A stretch of DNA of 64,000 nucleotides from Panonychus citri. Taxonomy: Eukaryota; Arthropoda; Arachnida; Trombidiformes; Tetranychidae. The DNA is taken from contig NW_026515465.1 of assembly GCF_014898815.1 (NCBI RefSeq), positions 1 to 64,000 of the forward strand. The letters are read 5' to 3'. The notes under the pieces were generated by a model. That model saw nothing but the letters and a program-made list of their open reading frames with translations, searched no databases and had not been told where the DNA came from. Both the position numbers and the translations under genes were made by a program. The number at the start of each line of letters is the position of its first letter. Within the stretch, counting starts at the first letter, position 1. Below are positions 1 through 13,479 of the stretch, one piece after another.

Positions 1-1
1 A

Positions 2-2092
2 TTCTTGATCAAACTTTGTGGCTCACATAAGACTAAAACAATCGATGGTAATTATCTTAACGAGGAAAATGTTGGCCTTTTCAACCAAACCGTTAAAACG
101 CTGATTGAATATTGTCAAGGTCCATGTCATGAGAATCAAAATTGTATCGCTAAATGTGAAAGCAATGGAATTGAATTTATCATTACATTGATTAAAAATC
201 GAGCAGAATTGGACTCTAAGTACATGGAAGATGTTAGATCGCTCAAGATTAACGCTTCCAAACTGTTACTGGCCATTATTGAATCACGATCGGATATTGA
301 TTTCGCCGAAATAGTTACCAAAATTGTGGACGCCAACCTTATCCATCATTCCTGTGAGATTTATCAAAAGTATAAGAAATTCATGGAAACGGAAGCTCAT
401 CGAGGTAACCCTTCAGCTCTTAAAGATGGCGAGGAATCAGAAGAGGTGAAAGAGATTGAAGTTGGTCATAATATTTACATTCTATGTCACCAGTGTCAAC
501 GATATTCAGTCCAATTGAACGAGCAAATCAACCGAGAGCAAAAACAAGAGGACTGTCGTGATGCGATCGCTTTCTTTCAGAAAAAAACTGCCCAAGTTGA
601 GGTTGTCCGACGTGATAGTCCCGAACAGCGAGTTGAGTTTATCGTATTCGCGGTACCCGAACAATGCCATTTCCTCACGGAAGAGACAAAGAAAAAAGTT
701 CTCCACCGAACTGAACTTGATGAGAAAGCTCGTTCCAAAGTTCCTGATTTTTTCCGTCAAGTTGACATTCTCCAGGCCGAGATGGAATGGCAACGTGACC
801 TTCAGTCAAAGAAACGGCTTTCGCACGCAATTAGCCGTTACATGTCCAAATGGGGCTCTCTTTCTTTCCAATTAGCGGTTCTATTGAATCTGATTGTGAT
901 CTCTTACTATCCGTTTGGTGAGACTCCCGTTGGACTTGAACATCGGTCATACTTGGCCTGCCTAGTCATTGGTCTTTGGTTATATCTGTTTGGAACTCAT
1001 AAAAGGTCACTTGATCTAGTTTTTGACGGCGCCTTCCGTTTAACCGTTGTTCTCACAACGTGGCTTCTAGTTCATACCATTGGTCCACAAGCGGTCATTT
1101 ATATCTGTGGTATATTGGATATTATAATTACTATTGTCTATCTTTTTAGTTTCTTTATCAATCGTGGGTATCGACGGGGCTGGTTAAACAATCTAATGGA
1201 CTATGAATTGATCTATCACTGCGTTTATCTGACCTTTTGTACCTTGGGACTGTTTCATCCGCTTTTTTATTCTGCCCTTTTGCTTCACGTTATTTATCAA
1301 GAGGAGACTCTAAGAAATGTTATACGATCGGTTACACGAAACTCAAAGTCTTTACTTTTGACCTGTTTATTGGCGTTAATCTTGATACACATTGCGGCCA
1401 CTTTTGGTTATCTTTACTTCAATTTTGACTTTCGACGGGAATATGTACCACAAGATAATGAAGAGGAAAGTCAAGCAACCGAATACTCTTGTAAAACTTT
1501 ATTCCAATGTTTGATTACCACCATAAACTATGGCCTTCGATCGGGTGGAGGTATTGGCGATGTCCTTCGACCTGCATCCTCGCAAGAAAGTCTCTACTAT
1601 GGTCGTGTTATTTATGAACTTTTCTTCTATTTTTTCATCAATGTTATCATTCTCAACTTATTCTTTGGTATCATCATTGACACTTTTGCCGATCTCCGTC
1701 AAGAGAAGCAAAAGAAAGAGGATATCCTTAGAAATACTTGTTTCATTTGTGGCCTGCCACGAGCTGATTTCGATAATCGTGCCGGTGTTTCCTTTGAGAA
1801 GCACATTGCCCGTGAACATCATATGTGGCATTATCTTTACTTCATGATACTCTTACGAACTAAACCTAAGACTGAATTTACTGGACCCGAAACTTACGTG
1901 TTCAAATTAATGGAGAAAAATGATTGGACTTGGTTTCCCATTCGAAAGGCCATGTCGTTGGAAGGTACCGATCCCGAAATTCAATTGGAATACATTAGAG
2001 CTCCGGAACGATTTGCTTATCCCCGTGAATTGGAGGCTCAATGTTTATCCGGACATCCAAGAGATTCATTATCCCTTCTTACTCCATGTTAA
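2..2092 (+). CDS. Itpr: Inositol 1,4,5-trisphosphate receptor, C-terminal part (5' truncated by window edge)
   Basis: The frame is open from base 2 with no ATG at its head, so this is the 3' end of a larger gene; about 696 codons are visible without an intron. IP3 receptors are tetrameric ER calcium-release channels gated by IP3 and calcium. Seen here: a helical regulatory region, then several hydrophobic membrane segments (roughly residues 285-600), the selectivity filter GGGIGDVLR near residue 520, a pore-lining helix rich in F, I and N (NVIILNLFFGIIIDTF), and the C-terminal linker zinc motif CFICG followed by HIAREHH. The filter and the linker Cys/His pairs are typical of the RyR/IP3R superfamily, and the sequence around the linker (MWHYLYFMILLRTK) favours IP3R over ryanodine receptor. 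Stop at 2090-2092; AATAAA follows at 2124. The upstream part lies outside the window. Confidence 0.96.
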   Translation, partial: FLIKLCGSHKTKTIDGNYLNEENVGLFNQTVKTLIEYCQGPCHENQNCIAKCESNGIEFIITLIKNRAELDSKYMEDVRSLKINASKLLLAIIESRSDIDFAEIVTKIVDANLIHHSCEIYQKYKKFMETEAHRGNPSALKDGEESEEVKEIEVGHNIYILCHQCQRYSVQLNEQINREQKQEDCRDAIAFFQKKTAQVEVVRRDSPEQRVEFIVFAVPEQCHFLTEETKKKVLHRTELDEKARSKVPDFFRQVDILQAEMEWQRDLQSKKRLSHAISRYMSKWGSLSFQLAVLLNLIVISYYPFGETPVGLEHRSYLACLVIGLWLYLFGTHKRSLDLVFDGAFRLTVVLTTWLLVHTIGPQAVIYICGILDIIITIVYLFSFFINRGYRRGWLNNLMDYELIYHCVYLTFCTLGLFHPLFYSALLLHVIYQEETLRNVIRSVTRNSKSLLLTCLLALILIHIAATFGYLYFNFDFRREYVPQDNEEESQATEYSCKTLFQCLITTINYGLRSGGGIGDVLRPASSQESLYYGRVIYELFFYFFINVIILNLFFGIIIDTFADLRQEKQKKEDILRNTCFICGLPRADFDNRAGVSFEKHIAREHHMWHYLYFMILLRTKPKTEFTGPETYVFKLMEKNDWTWFPIRKAMSLEGTDPEIQLEYIRAPERFAYPRELEAQCLSGHPRDSLSLLTPC

Positions 2093-5000
2093 TTGAAACT
2101 CACGCAAAATCAACTTTATCCCCAATAAACGAGAGCAATTAGTTAATTATCAACACTCACATAAGGAAACGAGAAGAAAAGACGAAACCAAAATTCATAT
2201 TTAAACAAAAATATCATTCCAATAGCTGAACACATGACATATGACATGACAACTACACATCAATTGAATGGACACAATTTAAATTAATCTCAATTAAATT
2301 GGCTTGAAACAATTACAACCCAATCATTAAGATCAACAATTAAGGAGCACAATTAATGAACATTGTTATAATTTCAACCCAAAACAAAAAGCTCAACTCA
2401 AAAGCTTATCATTTATTTTGCACAAAAAAAACGTTAATATAATTAATTTAATCATCCCGTGCCGATCAACACCTGATGAAATTGTTGGCCTGTAATCAAA
2501 AATGATCAACAAATCATAATTTTTTGTGTTAATTGTTACACAATATTTAGTTTATCAGCACAATTAACCTTAACCTTGTTGATGAAAATGAAATGCTATT
2601 TGTTAACATTATATTATTACATAAGTAACAATATGTACAAAAGAAAGTAAATGTTAACAATCAAAAATCAGATACAATTATAGTTAGTTAATCAAAATTT
2701 TACAATTTAGAGTGCAATTAATTAGCATTTTATTTAATCATCAAACAAAAGGTTTAATTAGTTTAATTGTCTTTCCAAAATTTACCGAAATGTTCAAGCA
2801 TAAGAAACAACAAAAAAAACAAATCAAATTATCTCGTTATCATAATATTACAATCAATTGATTTTAATCAATTAAATTAAATCATTTCCAATGTTAATGG
2901 TCACAATTACAGAGACTTTAAATGAACGCAATCAACTTATGATAATTAAAGTCTTTCTGTTAATCAAATCTAAATAAAATATAATATTGAAATTATCACA
3001 ACAATTTAATGTATTGTGACAATTGAATGATGGCAAAACAAAACAAAAACAATAAATTAAAATTAAAATTAACTGTTAAAACAATTAAATTAACAATCGA
3101 TCCAGTTGATTGTCTCTACATGAGATATTAAACTTTAATTGTCACGTGACCGATGAGAAAGTGATTAGTTAATTGTAATGATAGTCTAGCAAAATTTTTC
3201 CCCTTCCTGATTTGCAATCTCAATGAAAGATCAATACAATTAATCATCATCTTAATTTAACTGGATTAATATTGATGATAATCAGGAACAATCAACATAT
3301 TCAACAACACCAACAATTAAAACTAATTGTTTAATCAAAAATGAAAATAAGACAATAAAGTTAACCAGATAAACGTTTCTTGATTATCACAGTGAGTTAA
3401 TCATCAACAATCAAAAGGTTAATTAACTTGTATTGTTTTAATCTGATATCACCTTGGGTATATAAAAATGAACAACAATTAACCAGCAATCAATTTTTTT
3501 CCTTGCTAATCCCTTAACCATTTTGGTGTAACAATTTAAATTGAAAGTTTTTTCATTCGCTTCCTTTAATTGTTAATTTAATTATTAACCGGATGTTTAC
3601 CTTTAATGGTTAACTTTGTGATTCCAATGATGAGCTTCATGTTAATTAGTTTTATATAATTGTGACGATTGTTAAACAACAATTAAGACAAATCATAACG
3701 AAACAGTAATCAAATTATTAATTCGTAATGATAAACTTTGTTAATTCTTGATAACAATTAACTCAACAAACAATATAATCGCTCATAAGAAAACAATTGA
3801 ACAATTTAGTAGATAAAATTAAGGCTTAATCTTTGAGCCTCTTAATTGTTACACTGCGAACATGATTAAGAAACAAACACAATTAAATTCACACATACAC
3901 ACACCTTAATTAAGAAAGTACATACAGTTAATTGTTAAGATAATTAATGATCGTTAGAAACTTTAATAGTTAAAGAAACTTTTTCTTTCTAAACAGAAAA
4001 CTCGATTAATTGGAATGTAAGTAAATTGTGATCGTTAATTGTGCCACAATTTACGCAAATATTGAATAGTATTTAAACTAAATGATCAACAATCAATTTA
4101 AATTAACTAACGATTAACATTAAATCGATTCCGATGACAATCAATTAGTTTTTAAACGAAAATTTCATCAACTTAATTAAAGTTTGGATCCATTTTTTTC
4201 TTGGTACATTTAATGATTAAATCGTTGACACTTCGACACGCTTTCGACATGGTTATTGATACTCATCATCATTATCTTAATCATCATCATCATCATCATC
4301 ATCGTGATAATGATGATAACTAAATTGTTAAGCTTCTTAAGTTTAGACGATTAAATTGTTGTGATTAACTTTTACCACCGAGAAGGTAAATTGTTGCAAT
4401 CGATTAGGCTCATGGTGAGAGATTCAATTGAAGAGAAGGTGAAGAAAAAAAGTTCAACCGATAATCATGATCATCATGTTGATCATCATTTCCATGATTA
4501 ACATGGAAAAATATTGATGAGAAATTTTTTCTTTTCCAATTATATTGGTTATCGATATATAATATTGATTCTGATATTATTATGATTCAGTTTGATTTCC
4601 AGGTAATCAGGAAATTGTTATGATTAAATTTCTTGCGATGAAAAATTGTTGCTTCCAGAAAAGTTTGATTGATTGTTAATTGGTAACAATTTAAATTGCT
4701 TCTATTTTCAATATCAATGGTTCATTTTGAATTACAAATTTTCATCGAGTAAATTAAATTGTAAATCAATTGATTAATATGAAAACTGTTTGATTATTAA
4801 TTGGTTTTCATTTATTATTATCAATGTTATCATTATTTGTATTACTGGTTGTTGATTAACATTTAGTTAATTGGTTGATAAATTAGATTACCAAAAGTCA
4901 AATCTAATTTATATAACAATCAATTGTTGCTGTTGTTGTTGATTAAATTGTTAATAAATATCAGAAAACTTTAATTTGATGGTTGATTATTTCATTTTTC

Positions 5001-6574
5001 AGGTCAATCAATTTCAAATCAACTGATTAACTAATTAATTAACAATATGATTTCTTGATTCTTACTGATTATCAGAATTTGTAACAATTGCGAAGGAGAA
5101 AAAAAAATTAGTTCCAATTGATTTTCGTTAGAACTTTTTTTCTCCTTGGAAAAAGTTGATTGTGATTCTAAACAAAACAACTAATCTTAATTGTCTTCGT
5201 CTAATTAAACTCATTAACTATGCGATAATTAGCACATCCTGTGTCATCATCTTCATCTTCATCATCATCATCATCATCATCATCAGGAAGTCTTAACAGT
5301 TAATAGAAAACTTTTTTTGTCGAAAAAAAGTTTCCTCGTAACAGTTTGATTCCAATTCGTTATTCATTCAATTGGAACTAATAATCAAATTTAAATGATT
5401 GTAAATCAGTTTGATGTTAATAATATATTTATATCGATTAGTTAACAATTAGTTAATTGTAGAAAACAAATTGTCATGTTATTAGTTAATGATTAGGAAA
5501 ATACAAATCTCCAGACTAACAATTGATTCAAATTGAAAATAATTTTTCCAACTTTCAATTATTTGAAATCAAATCAATTAGTTTTCAATTTAATTGTGAT
5601 TAATATAAGTATAATAACTAAATTGGACAATTTAATTAAATTGTTGTCAAATGAACCAATAAACAAATTTAGTAATCCAATATTCAATTAATTGTGATTT
5701 AAAAGTGAAAAATTATTACTGATTGTTAAGTTAATTAGTTTTTAACAATTTTCCATCCGGAAACATATAAATGAAATGATTAATATAAATTGTCAATTTA
5801 ATTTGATTAAATTTACGAAGACAATTAAAAATTTAACCTTAAATCACTTGTAACAATTTCTAATCGTCTTTGTGATCACAATTAAATACTTAAGATTGAG
5901 TTAATTGTAACAATTAACAAAACTCTCGAAGAACGAATCAAGATTAATAATCAATTGTCATTGGAAATTGTTAAATGATTAGCAAATTGATCAATTGATT
6001 TGTTGTCAAATTAATCAACAAAAAAAAAACGTTCTGATTGACCCTTAACTTAAATTGTACTTGACCACGAATTGATTTGATTAAAATGACAACAACAACA
6101 ACAAGAGCAAATTTAATTAACTGCCCGCTGAGTTATTGTTAACAATTAACAGAAATTTTGTCTTTCTTGATGAAAATAGTTTCTAATTGGTAGCAAAAGT
6201 ATTGACAATCAAATGAATATTGATTTAATTAGATTATCAAATTAATTGTAATAAAAAGTAATAGAAAAAAAGTTTTACCCACTTATTGTGGATTACATTT
6301 CAATCATTTTAATATACTCACACTTGACCTCAATCAACAATTTAAACCCTATCACAATCATGGTGTTAACCATGATAAACAACTTTCACTTTTCACACTT
6401 TTACTTGACCAGTGTCCACTCCTCCTCCCATTCATAATTGTAATCATTTTTTTCATCATCATCCTCAACATGGATCAACTCTGGAGGAGTCCTGAAGATA
6501 AACAGGAAAGGAGATCGAGAGAGAGAGAGAGTTAACAATTTTCACCGTGCTAATGTCCACCAGCACGTATATAA
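2093..6574. other. AT-rich intergenic DNA, no gene seen
   Basis: No ORF with coding character on either strand. The stretch is dominated by the words CAATTAA and TTAATTG and short CAT/ATG runs (for example 4282-4303, 5249-5284). It presumably holds the IP3R 3' UTR start and the cuticle gene upstream region. Confidence 0.6.
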
Positions 6575-6582
6575 TATAAAAG
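6575..6582 (+). promoter_or_regulatory. TATA box of the cuticle protein gene
   Basis: TATAAAAG lies in a locally GC-richer stretch about 300 bases upstream of the start codon; a transcription start near 6605 would fit the usual 25-30 base spacing. Inference from motif and position only. Confidence 0.55.
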
Positions 6583-6879
6583 GCTGACCAGTTTCTCATC
6601 ATTACTGGACATTACTAACTAACTGACCAGTTAACAACGTTTCCATTGTAGTAAATACAAGTTACATAAGAATAAGAAAAAGTTTTCTTCCGAAAAGATT
6701 GAAACCAAATTGAAAATCTTTCAAACAAACTTTCAACCTTTTCCCGTTATAATCACGATAATAAACTCTCGAAGTGACCAGTGGGCAACATTCATCGATC
6801 CAAGTGAAGTTTATTCATCACCATAAATTCATCATATTTATACATCTACAGTTGAGTTCAGTGAAATATCATCATCATC

Positions 6880-8050
6880 ATGTTCAAGGTAGATTAATGA
6901 ATCAAATGAAAAGTTGAATATCAGTGAAAATGGAATCAAACAATTTCTCCTAATCATTTACTCTCATTTTTTCCTTCTTTTCCTAACAAAATTCAGTGTC
7001 TTCTCGGAATCACCCTGATAACCATGGTAACATCTTCTCCAGCCTATTATGGGTATGCACCTTCATCTAAATACTCACCAGTGGGATCTTATCCATCAAT
7101 CCCAGCACCATCATACTCTCACCATAAGCAATCATATTCAGAGCCAGCATCTTATGTAAGTTAATCTCTACAAATTCAGATCTTCTCGTTCAGATTCAAT
7201 CAGATTTCATGATGATCAGCAAAGTATTTGTTTTCAATCAACATGAAACAACAAAAGTAAACAAACAATTTAACAAATTGTTCAATGAGCCATAAGATTG
7301 AATTGATTTTGATCAAGTAAAAAACAAGAATAAGTTTTTTCTTTCACATATAAAAAACCATCAAGAATCATCATCATCATCATCATTTCATCAGTAATTG
7401 ATCAACATTAGATAACGAGAATGAACTTGAAAGTTAATTAACCGAATCAAATCTAATAATCAGTTAATTTTGCTTCTGCTTTTTTGGTTAACAAAATTAA
7501 ACAGGAAAACAAAGGTTACCCTTACAGTTTTGGCTACGATATTGATGATGGTTATGGTAATAATAATCATCGGATGGAAGAGGGTAAGAGTTAATATTTA
7601 ATTATCGATACAAAATCAAAAATTAATAACAATCATTTTCTCCCGATAATCAATCAATTAGGTGATGAATATGGTAATAAAAAAGGTTCCTATGGTTATA
7701 CTGATGCTTATGGTGTTTACCGGAAAGTTGATTATATTGCCGATGATTATGGTTTCCGAGCAACAGTGACCACAAATGAGCCCGGAACTGCGCCAGCGGA
7801 TCCAGCGGATGTTAAAATGTATGCAAAGGAACCAGTAACAGTTTCAACTCCAGAATATCATCATCCAGTACCATCAACACCTCCACCACCACCACCGCCA
7901 CCAACTCCAGCAGCCGTTTACGCAGCTCCGGCTTACCTTTCACCTTCATACACACCAAGTTATGGCTACAAACCTTATTCATCATACACCTTGACCAAAC
8001 CCTCTTACTATGATGAATACAAGCAACCCTATGAGTCTCATCGTTATTAA
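6880..8050 (+). CDS. Cuticle protein with Rebers-Riddiford chitin-binding domain (four exons)
   Basis: Secreted structural protein expected to bind chitin in the exoskeleton. I assemble four exons: 6880-6888 (only Met-Phe-Lys), 6997-7155, 7505-7583 and 7662-8050, giving 636 nt and 211 aa; all junctions are GT/AG and the phases agree (0, 0, 1). The start codon lies in a micro-exon, and the second exon completes a hydrophobic signal peptide (MFKCLLGITLITMVTSSPA). A tyrosine/serine/proline-rich linker follows. The RR consensus spans exons 3-4: PYSFGYDI, then GSYGYTDAYGVYRKVDYIAD, YGFRATV and TNEPGT; this form is common in chelicerate cuticle proteins (family knowledge). The tail has a run of prolines and Tyr/Pro/Ser repeats with SYTPSYGYKPYSSY. 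The RR-1 versus RR-2 class is not settled. Confidence 0.9.
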
Positions 8051-10400
8051 AAACACCCTCTAGAAATCACCCACTTCCATATATATACAGAGTCTCCCAT
8101 CCTTTTTGATAAATCATCATGATCATCATGATGATCAACAATCAAAAATCACCATTGTATCAACAACAATTATCAAACTATGCTGATTATTTTAAACATT
8201 ATTTATAAACCAGAATCAAAAGAAATCAATTTATTATTATCATTTTCTAATCACAATTAGTTTTTTTTGGAGTCGTTGATGGTTTAACAATTAACTAATA
8301 ACTGATAATGATTATTGTAGTATTATCTATTATCAACTTTGGTTTTGATAATCATCACCAATCAGATAATCATTATAATCATTATTCTGATTGTCTATCA
8401 ACTAATTGTTGTTTTCATTTCCATCTTGTTTAATTGTTTGTTTGTCTACTGTTGTTGTGACAATTAATTGAGTGGTGGTTGGTTAATAAGGTGCTAATAA
8501 CGGTTTGTTAAATTAGTTTTATATAAGTTGATTGTAGAGTTAACAATTAGTGTATTATTAACAATCAAGTTTGCGAGAAGAAGCAAAAAAACACTTTTAT
8601 CAACTCAACCATTTATGATAACTAAACCAACAAATAGAGTTACAATTAATAAATTGTTGTTACCGTTAACAGTTTGATGATGTGTTAACTTTAAATTGAA
8701 AACAATCAACATGATAATCAAGAAAATAACAACAACAACATCAACAATTAAATGTAACAATTTTTCTTTCACAATTAATATTGTTACACCAAATATATGA
8801 AAAGATATCACGACAATTTAGATACAATTAAAGTTAATCAGCTGATGATAATTCAAGGAGTCAACTAAAAGTCTTTACAATTTCCAAGTTAATTGTTAGA
8901 CGAATATATTAATATACCATTGATAGTGATTGATTATTGATCGTATCAAATTTGAATTTAACTTTTGAATCAACCGATTGATTTGTAATATTATTACAAT
9001 CAAATGTGTAATCAAGTTTAATCATGAGATTAAAGTTAATTCAGTTTATCTGAAACTTTTTTCTTATTCTGATTTTCAATTTGTCTTGCCAAATAATCAT
9101 CATCAGATCATGTAACCATCAAAATCTCAAATTGAATTGAGTGATAATTGAACCCAAATGAGAATAACCAACAACAACAATCAACTTAAATAATATTAAA
9201 TTAACTTTAAGGTACCAATTGAAACGGTAAAAATAAAGGTTATCGTGAGTAAGAGCTAAGGTGCTAAGATGAACCTTGAGCCAACCTTGAAAATTGCCCA
9301 AAAAAACATCGATGCATGATGATTACTCATCCACCATGTTGATAACAATATGAATCAAAGTTCTGAATGAGACTTGGAATCATGAAGAGAGAGAGAAAAA
9401 ATTAGAAACTGATTTGACCTTTCAACCCGAAACACCACCAATATATCAGCATATTAACGATTTAATTTCATCCAATTTAGATTCATCATCATCATTGAAT
9501 AATAATCAGTCCATTTGATTGTCACAATCGTAGACTAAACAATTAAGATGAGAGCGAAAAAAAAAATCCTATTCATGATATTTTTTTTTCTTCTTCTTCT
9601 TCGGTGTTCAGTTGAATAAACTTTATCGTTAGAACTTTTTTTCGCCTCATCTTCACTCTTGCAACTAATAAAAATATAATAACATTTAATAATATTAAAC
9701 TTATATATTTCTACCATTTAAGAATTAATTGTAAACAATCAATACTAGTTGTTTTTTTTCAGATCATTTTCAAGGTTATAACGTTGACAGAAGATTCATC
9801 ATTCAGGTATTCATATTGAGGGGTATTTCCTTGAACCGGAAACCAGAAAACCGTAGCAACCGGCAAGCAGCACCTTCATCACACTTAATCACGTTCCAAG
9901 TCACATTAAGTCAACTGGAACCCAATTAACTGATTGTTCAAATTGGCTGGATAATTATTATTACCAGGTAGCAAAGTATTATTATTATATTAGCCAAATA
10001 AGACAGTAAATCATATTAGGCAAACCAACCGGGTATAGATAATTGTTCAGTAACATTTCATTATAATGGATAAACAATTAATAACATGGTAATTGGTTTA
10101 ACATTGGATAAATTGAATGGTTACTGTTGTAGGAAAACATATTAATATATAAACTTTAATTGTTTGCTAGCAATTAGTAAAATGATTTAGTAAAACAAGA
10201 AGTGTGAACGAAATAAAACAAAAACAAATGAATAATAATTAAGCTTGAAGATGATGTTTGATGATAATCTTACAATTAGAGTTGATTGATGATTAGAATG
10301 CAGGATTAGTAGTAGTAGTTAGATGATTAGTTTTAATTGCTAGGAAGTTATTGATTTTAATTTGATTTGATTAGTCTAATTTTTCAATCACATTGGTTGC
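8051..10400. other. AT-rich intergenic DNA between cuticle gene and GRXCR-like gene
   Basis: No coding ORF recognised. Open frames at 8605-8811, 9119-9301 and 9535-9717 (minus) have low-complexity or random composition and no family resemblance. The two neighbouring genes converge here, so it should hold both 3' UTRs. Confidence 0.55.
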
Positions 10401-10796
10401 TTATGATGAGGACGATGAAGATGAAGATGAAGATGATGAAGGTGGTAAAGGTGTAATAGGAAGCGGAAGTGATGGATTTGTATCTTTATCCATTTTTGGA
10501 TTAGTTTGTGGGACATTATCATCTGTAAGTCCAGTAGTTGTTGGATCACATTTGGTACACTTGACCAGTCCAGTTGCGTTACACTGGGAGCATCTTAAGG
10601 TAATTGAATCACTGGTGAAATGATGGATTAGTGATTTTTTTGATCCATTGCAGGTATTACATGGGATGAATCTCGCATTACCACAACATGGACACACTTG
10701 AAAATATTTGGCCGATGCTGTGGCGGGAATCCTAAAGTTGACCAGAATGTCCATTAGTTTATCCGATTCGTTAAGTTTCTCGACCAGTTCAACTCC
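10401..10796 (-). CDS. GRXCR-like gene, exon 3: cysteine-rich zinc-binding tail
   Basis: The acceptor AG is at 10797-10798, and the exon starts GGAGTTGAACTG in phase 0. It encodes the end of the glutaredoxin-like domain (VEKLNESDKLMDILVNF), then the family's cysteine-rich signature, with four CxxC pairs: CPCC, CNTC, CSQC and CTKC, with FIPCNTCNGSKKS between. It ends in a Pro/Ser tail with a serine homopolymer encoded by the TCA/TCT run near 10404-10440; the stop is at 10401-10403. The CxxC spacing resembles a DnaJ-type zinc module and matches vertebrate GRXCR1 and the Drosophila homologue from memory. Confidence 0.85.
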   Translation of the reverse strand, partial: GVELVEKLNESDKLMDILVNFRIPATASAKYFQVCPCCGNARFIPCNTCNGSKKSLIHHFTSDSITLRCSQCNATGLVKCTKCDPTTTGLTDDNVPQTNPKMDKDTNPSLPLPITPLPPSSSSSSSSSSSS

Positions 10797-13236
10797 CTTC
10801 GAGAAATTGAAATATGAATGGGATAAATTGGAAGAAAAAAACGAAGAAAAAAAATTCGAATTAGCAATTCTTTCAATTTCAATATAGAAAATTAATTGAT
10901 TAGAATCATTTTCTCAATGAGACAACTTTTTAATTGTCAAACTGATCAATTTATCGATACTAATCAACCATTTCTAATGATTAACTTATCATCATTATCA
11001 TGATAACAAATGCTAATCATTTTACAATCAACTGTAAAATAAAAAACATTATCAACTTGTACTTTTAGCGTGATGTTAATCATGATTCAAATTGTTGGTT
11101 AATTCATCAACAATTTACCGTTAAATGATTTAAATTAAATCGTCCGTCATTATATTACTTATGATGATTGTGATTGAAACTTTTTTGTTCCGCCAGTAAA
11201 TTGTTGCTTGTTATTTATAGTTACTCAAAATTATCATTAATTTATAATTGATGCATAAATTACAAAATATAAATAAATAGTAACTATTACAATCAGTTAA
11301 TTATGATGATGATCAATAATAATGAATTTACCTTGGTTTGTGTTATTAAAGTGGCAAAAAAAAAGAGGAGCAATTGTTGAGAGACTGAACAACAATTAAA
11401 GCTTAAGCTTCAATTGATAATTGATTGTTGATGATGATGATGTTTATTAATGGTTATTGATATTGATTGGGAATGATTAACTTTCCTTTAGATTGTTATT
11501 GTTATTGGTTAATATACTAATCAAGTAAAGTTAATTGTTGTAGAGAGAGAGAGAAATCTTTGACTAATCAACTTTTGTAAGTTAATTGTAATTGCACAGT
11601 TGATTGTTGAGAGAGAGATGAAAATAGGAGAGAAGCAAAAAATAGAGTAACTTAATGACCATTAGATGGACATCATCATTAGTTAACGGTAATTGATTTT
11701 GAAAGAGCTTAAAGATGATGAAGATGATGAAAAGATTGTTATCATTGGCGATTTTTTCTTCCTTTTTCTATTCTCCTTCATCGAATCTGTCAGTTCTAAT
11801 CAATCTTTCAGGTCAGTTTTCTATTGATCATCAAGGCTCATCATCAATCTAATCATCATCATCATCTTAATCATCATTAAACACCAGACAAGTTAAGATA
11901 TAAATTGAACTGGCCAACGAGTTAATTGTGATCATCAGCAGAAAGAAAACTCAAGTTAACTTTTTTTTTTTGCTCTCCAATTCAATTGTGACCTCAATTA
12001 AACTTTAATTCATATCCCAACAATCAACTACACAATCAAGGCCACTAACTAACAGATTAAAGCGATGATGATTAAGATAATTAAAGATAAAGATAATAGA
12101 GCACAATTAAAGTTAATCTTGGTTAGAGAAAGTTTCTATTTATTAAAATTCATTTAGTAGTAAATGATTAAGGTAAAAGTTTCGAGTTGTTAAAAAAAAA
12201 AGTTCTAACGGGATAAATTTAGCTTCGTATGAACAAGTGAACAATCAACTAATTATTATTACTTGGCCTTAATGATTTAATTCTTGATATGATTTATTTT
12301 TACAAAGATTTCTCATTGTGATTAACCTTTAATTGTTGTTGTTGTTGTTGTTGTTGTTGTATGAACAATTTTTTGATTGTCTTGGATCTTGAACTTGATT
12401 TGATTTGATTTTGTTATTATATCAAAATCTCACAATTAATGGTAACAATCAGTTAATGAATCTAACTGATTGTCAACACTGTTGTTGTTATAATTAAACA
12501 ACTTCCGTGAAAAATTATTATTATTTTTTCACATTGACTTTTAAACTGTTAACAATTAACTTTGATTGTTGACCATGGATTTGAGATTTCAATTGAATAC
12601 ATTGAACCTGAAAAAAAAGTACACAACAATTTAATCATCCGGTCAGCTAACGATTAACACAACAATTTGACAATCAACTAAACAATTGATACAAACAATT
12701 AAACAACAGTTAAAAGAAGTGAAAAAAAAAATTATCACAATTCAACCAACAATCAAATTAAATTCAATTGGTAACAATTTAAACTTCCTTGTTATTATTA
12801 TTATTATTTTCACCATCGTTACATATTAACCATTTTTAATTGTAAACAATTAATTAATAGTACTCTTTGACCTGAATGTTATCCATAAGCAATAACAATT
12901 AACTAAATCACTGCAATTGCCAAAAAAGTTAAATACAACAATTTAGATAAACATAACTACCGGCTATTGATCAATAAACGTTTATAAATTACTATTAATA
13001 TTAGTTTATAGCTGATAATTAACTGATTGTTGCTAATATTAGTATTTAACATTTTTTAATCAAAACAACATTTAATTGCTTGTAAAGTTTTAATCATGTT
13101 TACTGATTGTAATTGGTAAATGAGTGAATATAAATTATATAAGTGTAATAATAAATTGGAAAACTTGACCAATTGGAATTGAATTTTTTTTTTCGCTAAA
13201 TTGTTGATAACAATTAAAATAAATTCTCATACTTAC

Positions 13237-13479
13237 TCCTAAGTATTTACCCTCAACAAAGAGTGAAGGTATTCTTAATTGTCCCAATCTCTCAATTAGT
13301 TCATCTCGAAAATCACCATTAAGGTAGACATCTCGTTCTTCGTACATAATCAAGTTCGAGAATAAAATTTTTCTCATAGTTCGACAATTATCGAATGTAC
13401 TTCGAACAATTCCCAAAGTCGTCGAATAGAGGACACATTTGTTTCTCTCTTCTTTCAGATAGTTTCGAGTTTTGTTATC
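13237..13479 (-). CDS. GRXCR-like gene, exon 2: glutaredoxin-like domain
   Basis: An 81-codon exon bounded by acceptor CTAG (13480-13483 in plus orientation) and donor GTAAGT (13231-13236), phase 0 on both sides. It encodes CVLYSTTLGIVRSTFDNC, MYEERDVYLN and IPSLFVEGKYLG, the beta-alpha-beta core of a glutaredoxin-like fold, where the usual catalytic CxxC is replaced by YSTTLG. That replacement is typical of GRXCR proteins, so redox activity is doubtful. Confidence 0.88.

Noticed and set aside
558..1847. Additional frames within the IP3 receptor exon
   Set aside because: All overlap the well-supported receptor frame and have no family resemblance.
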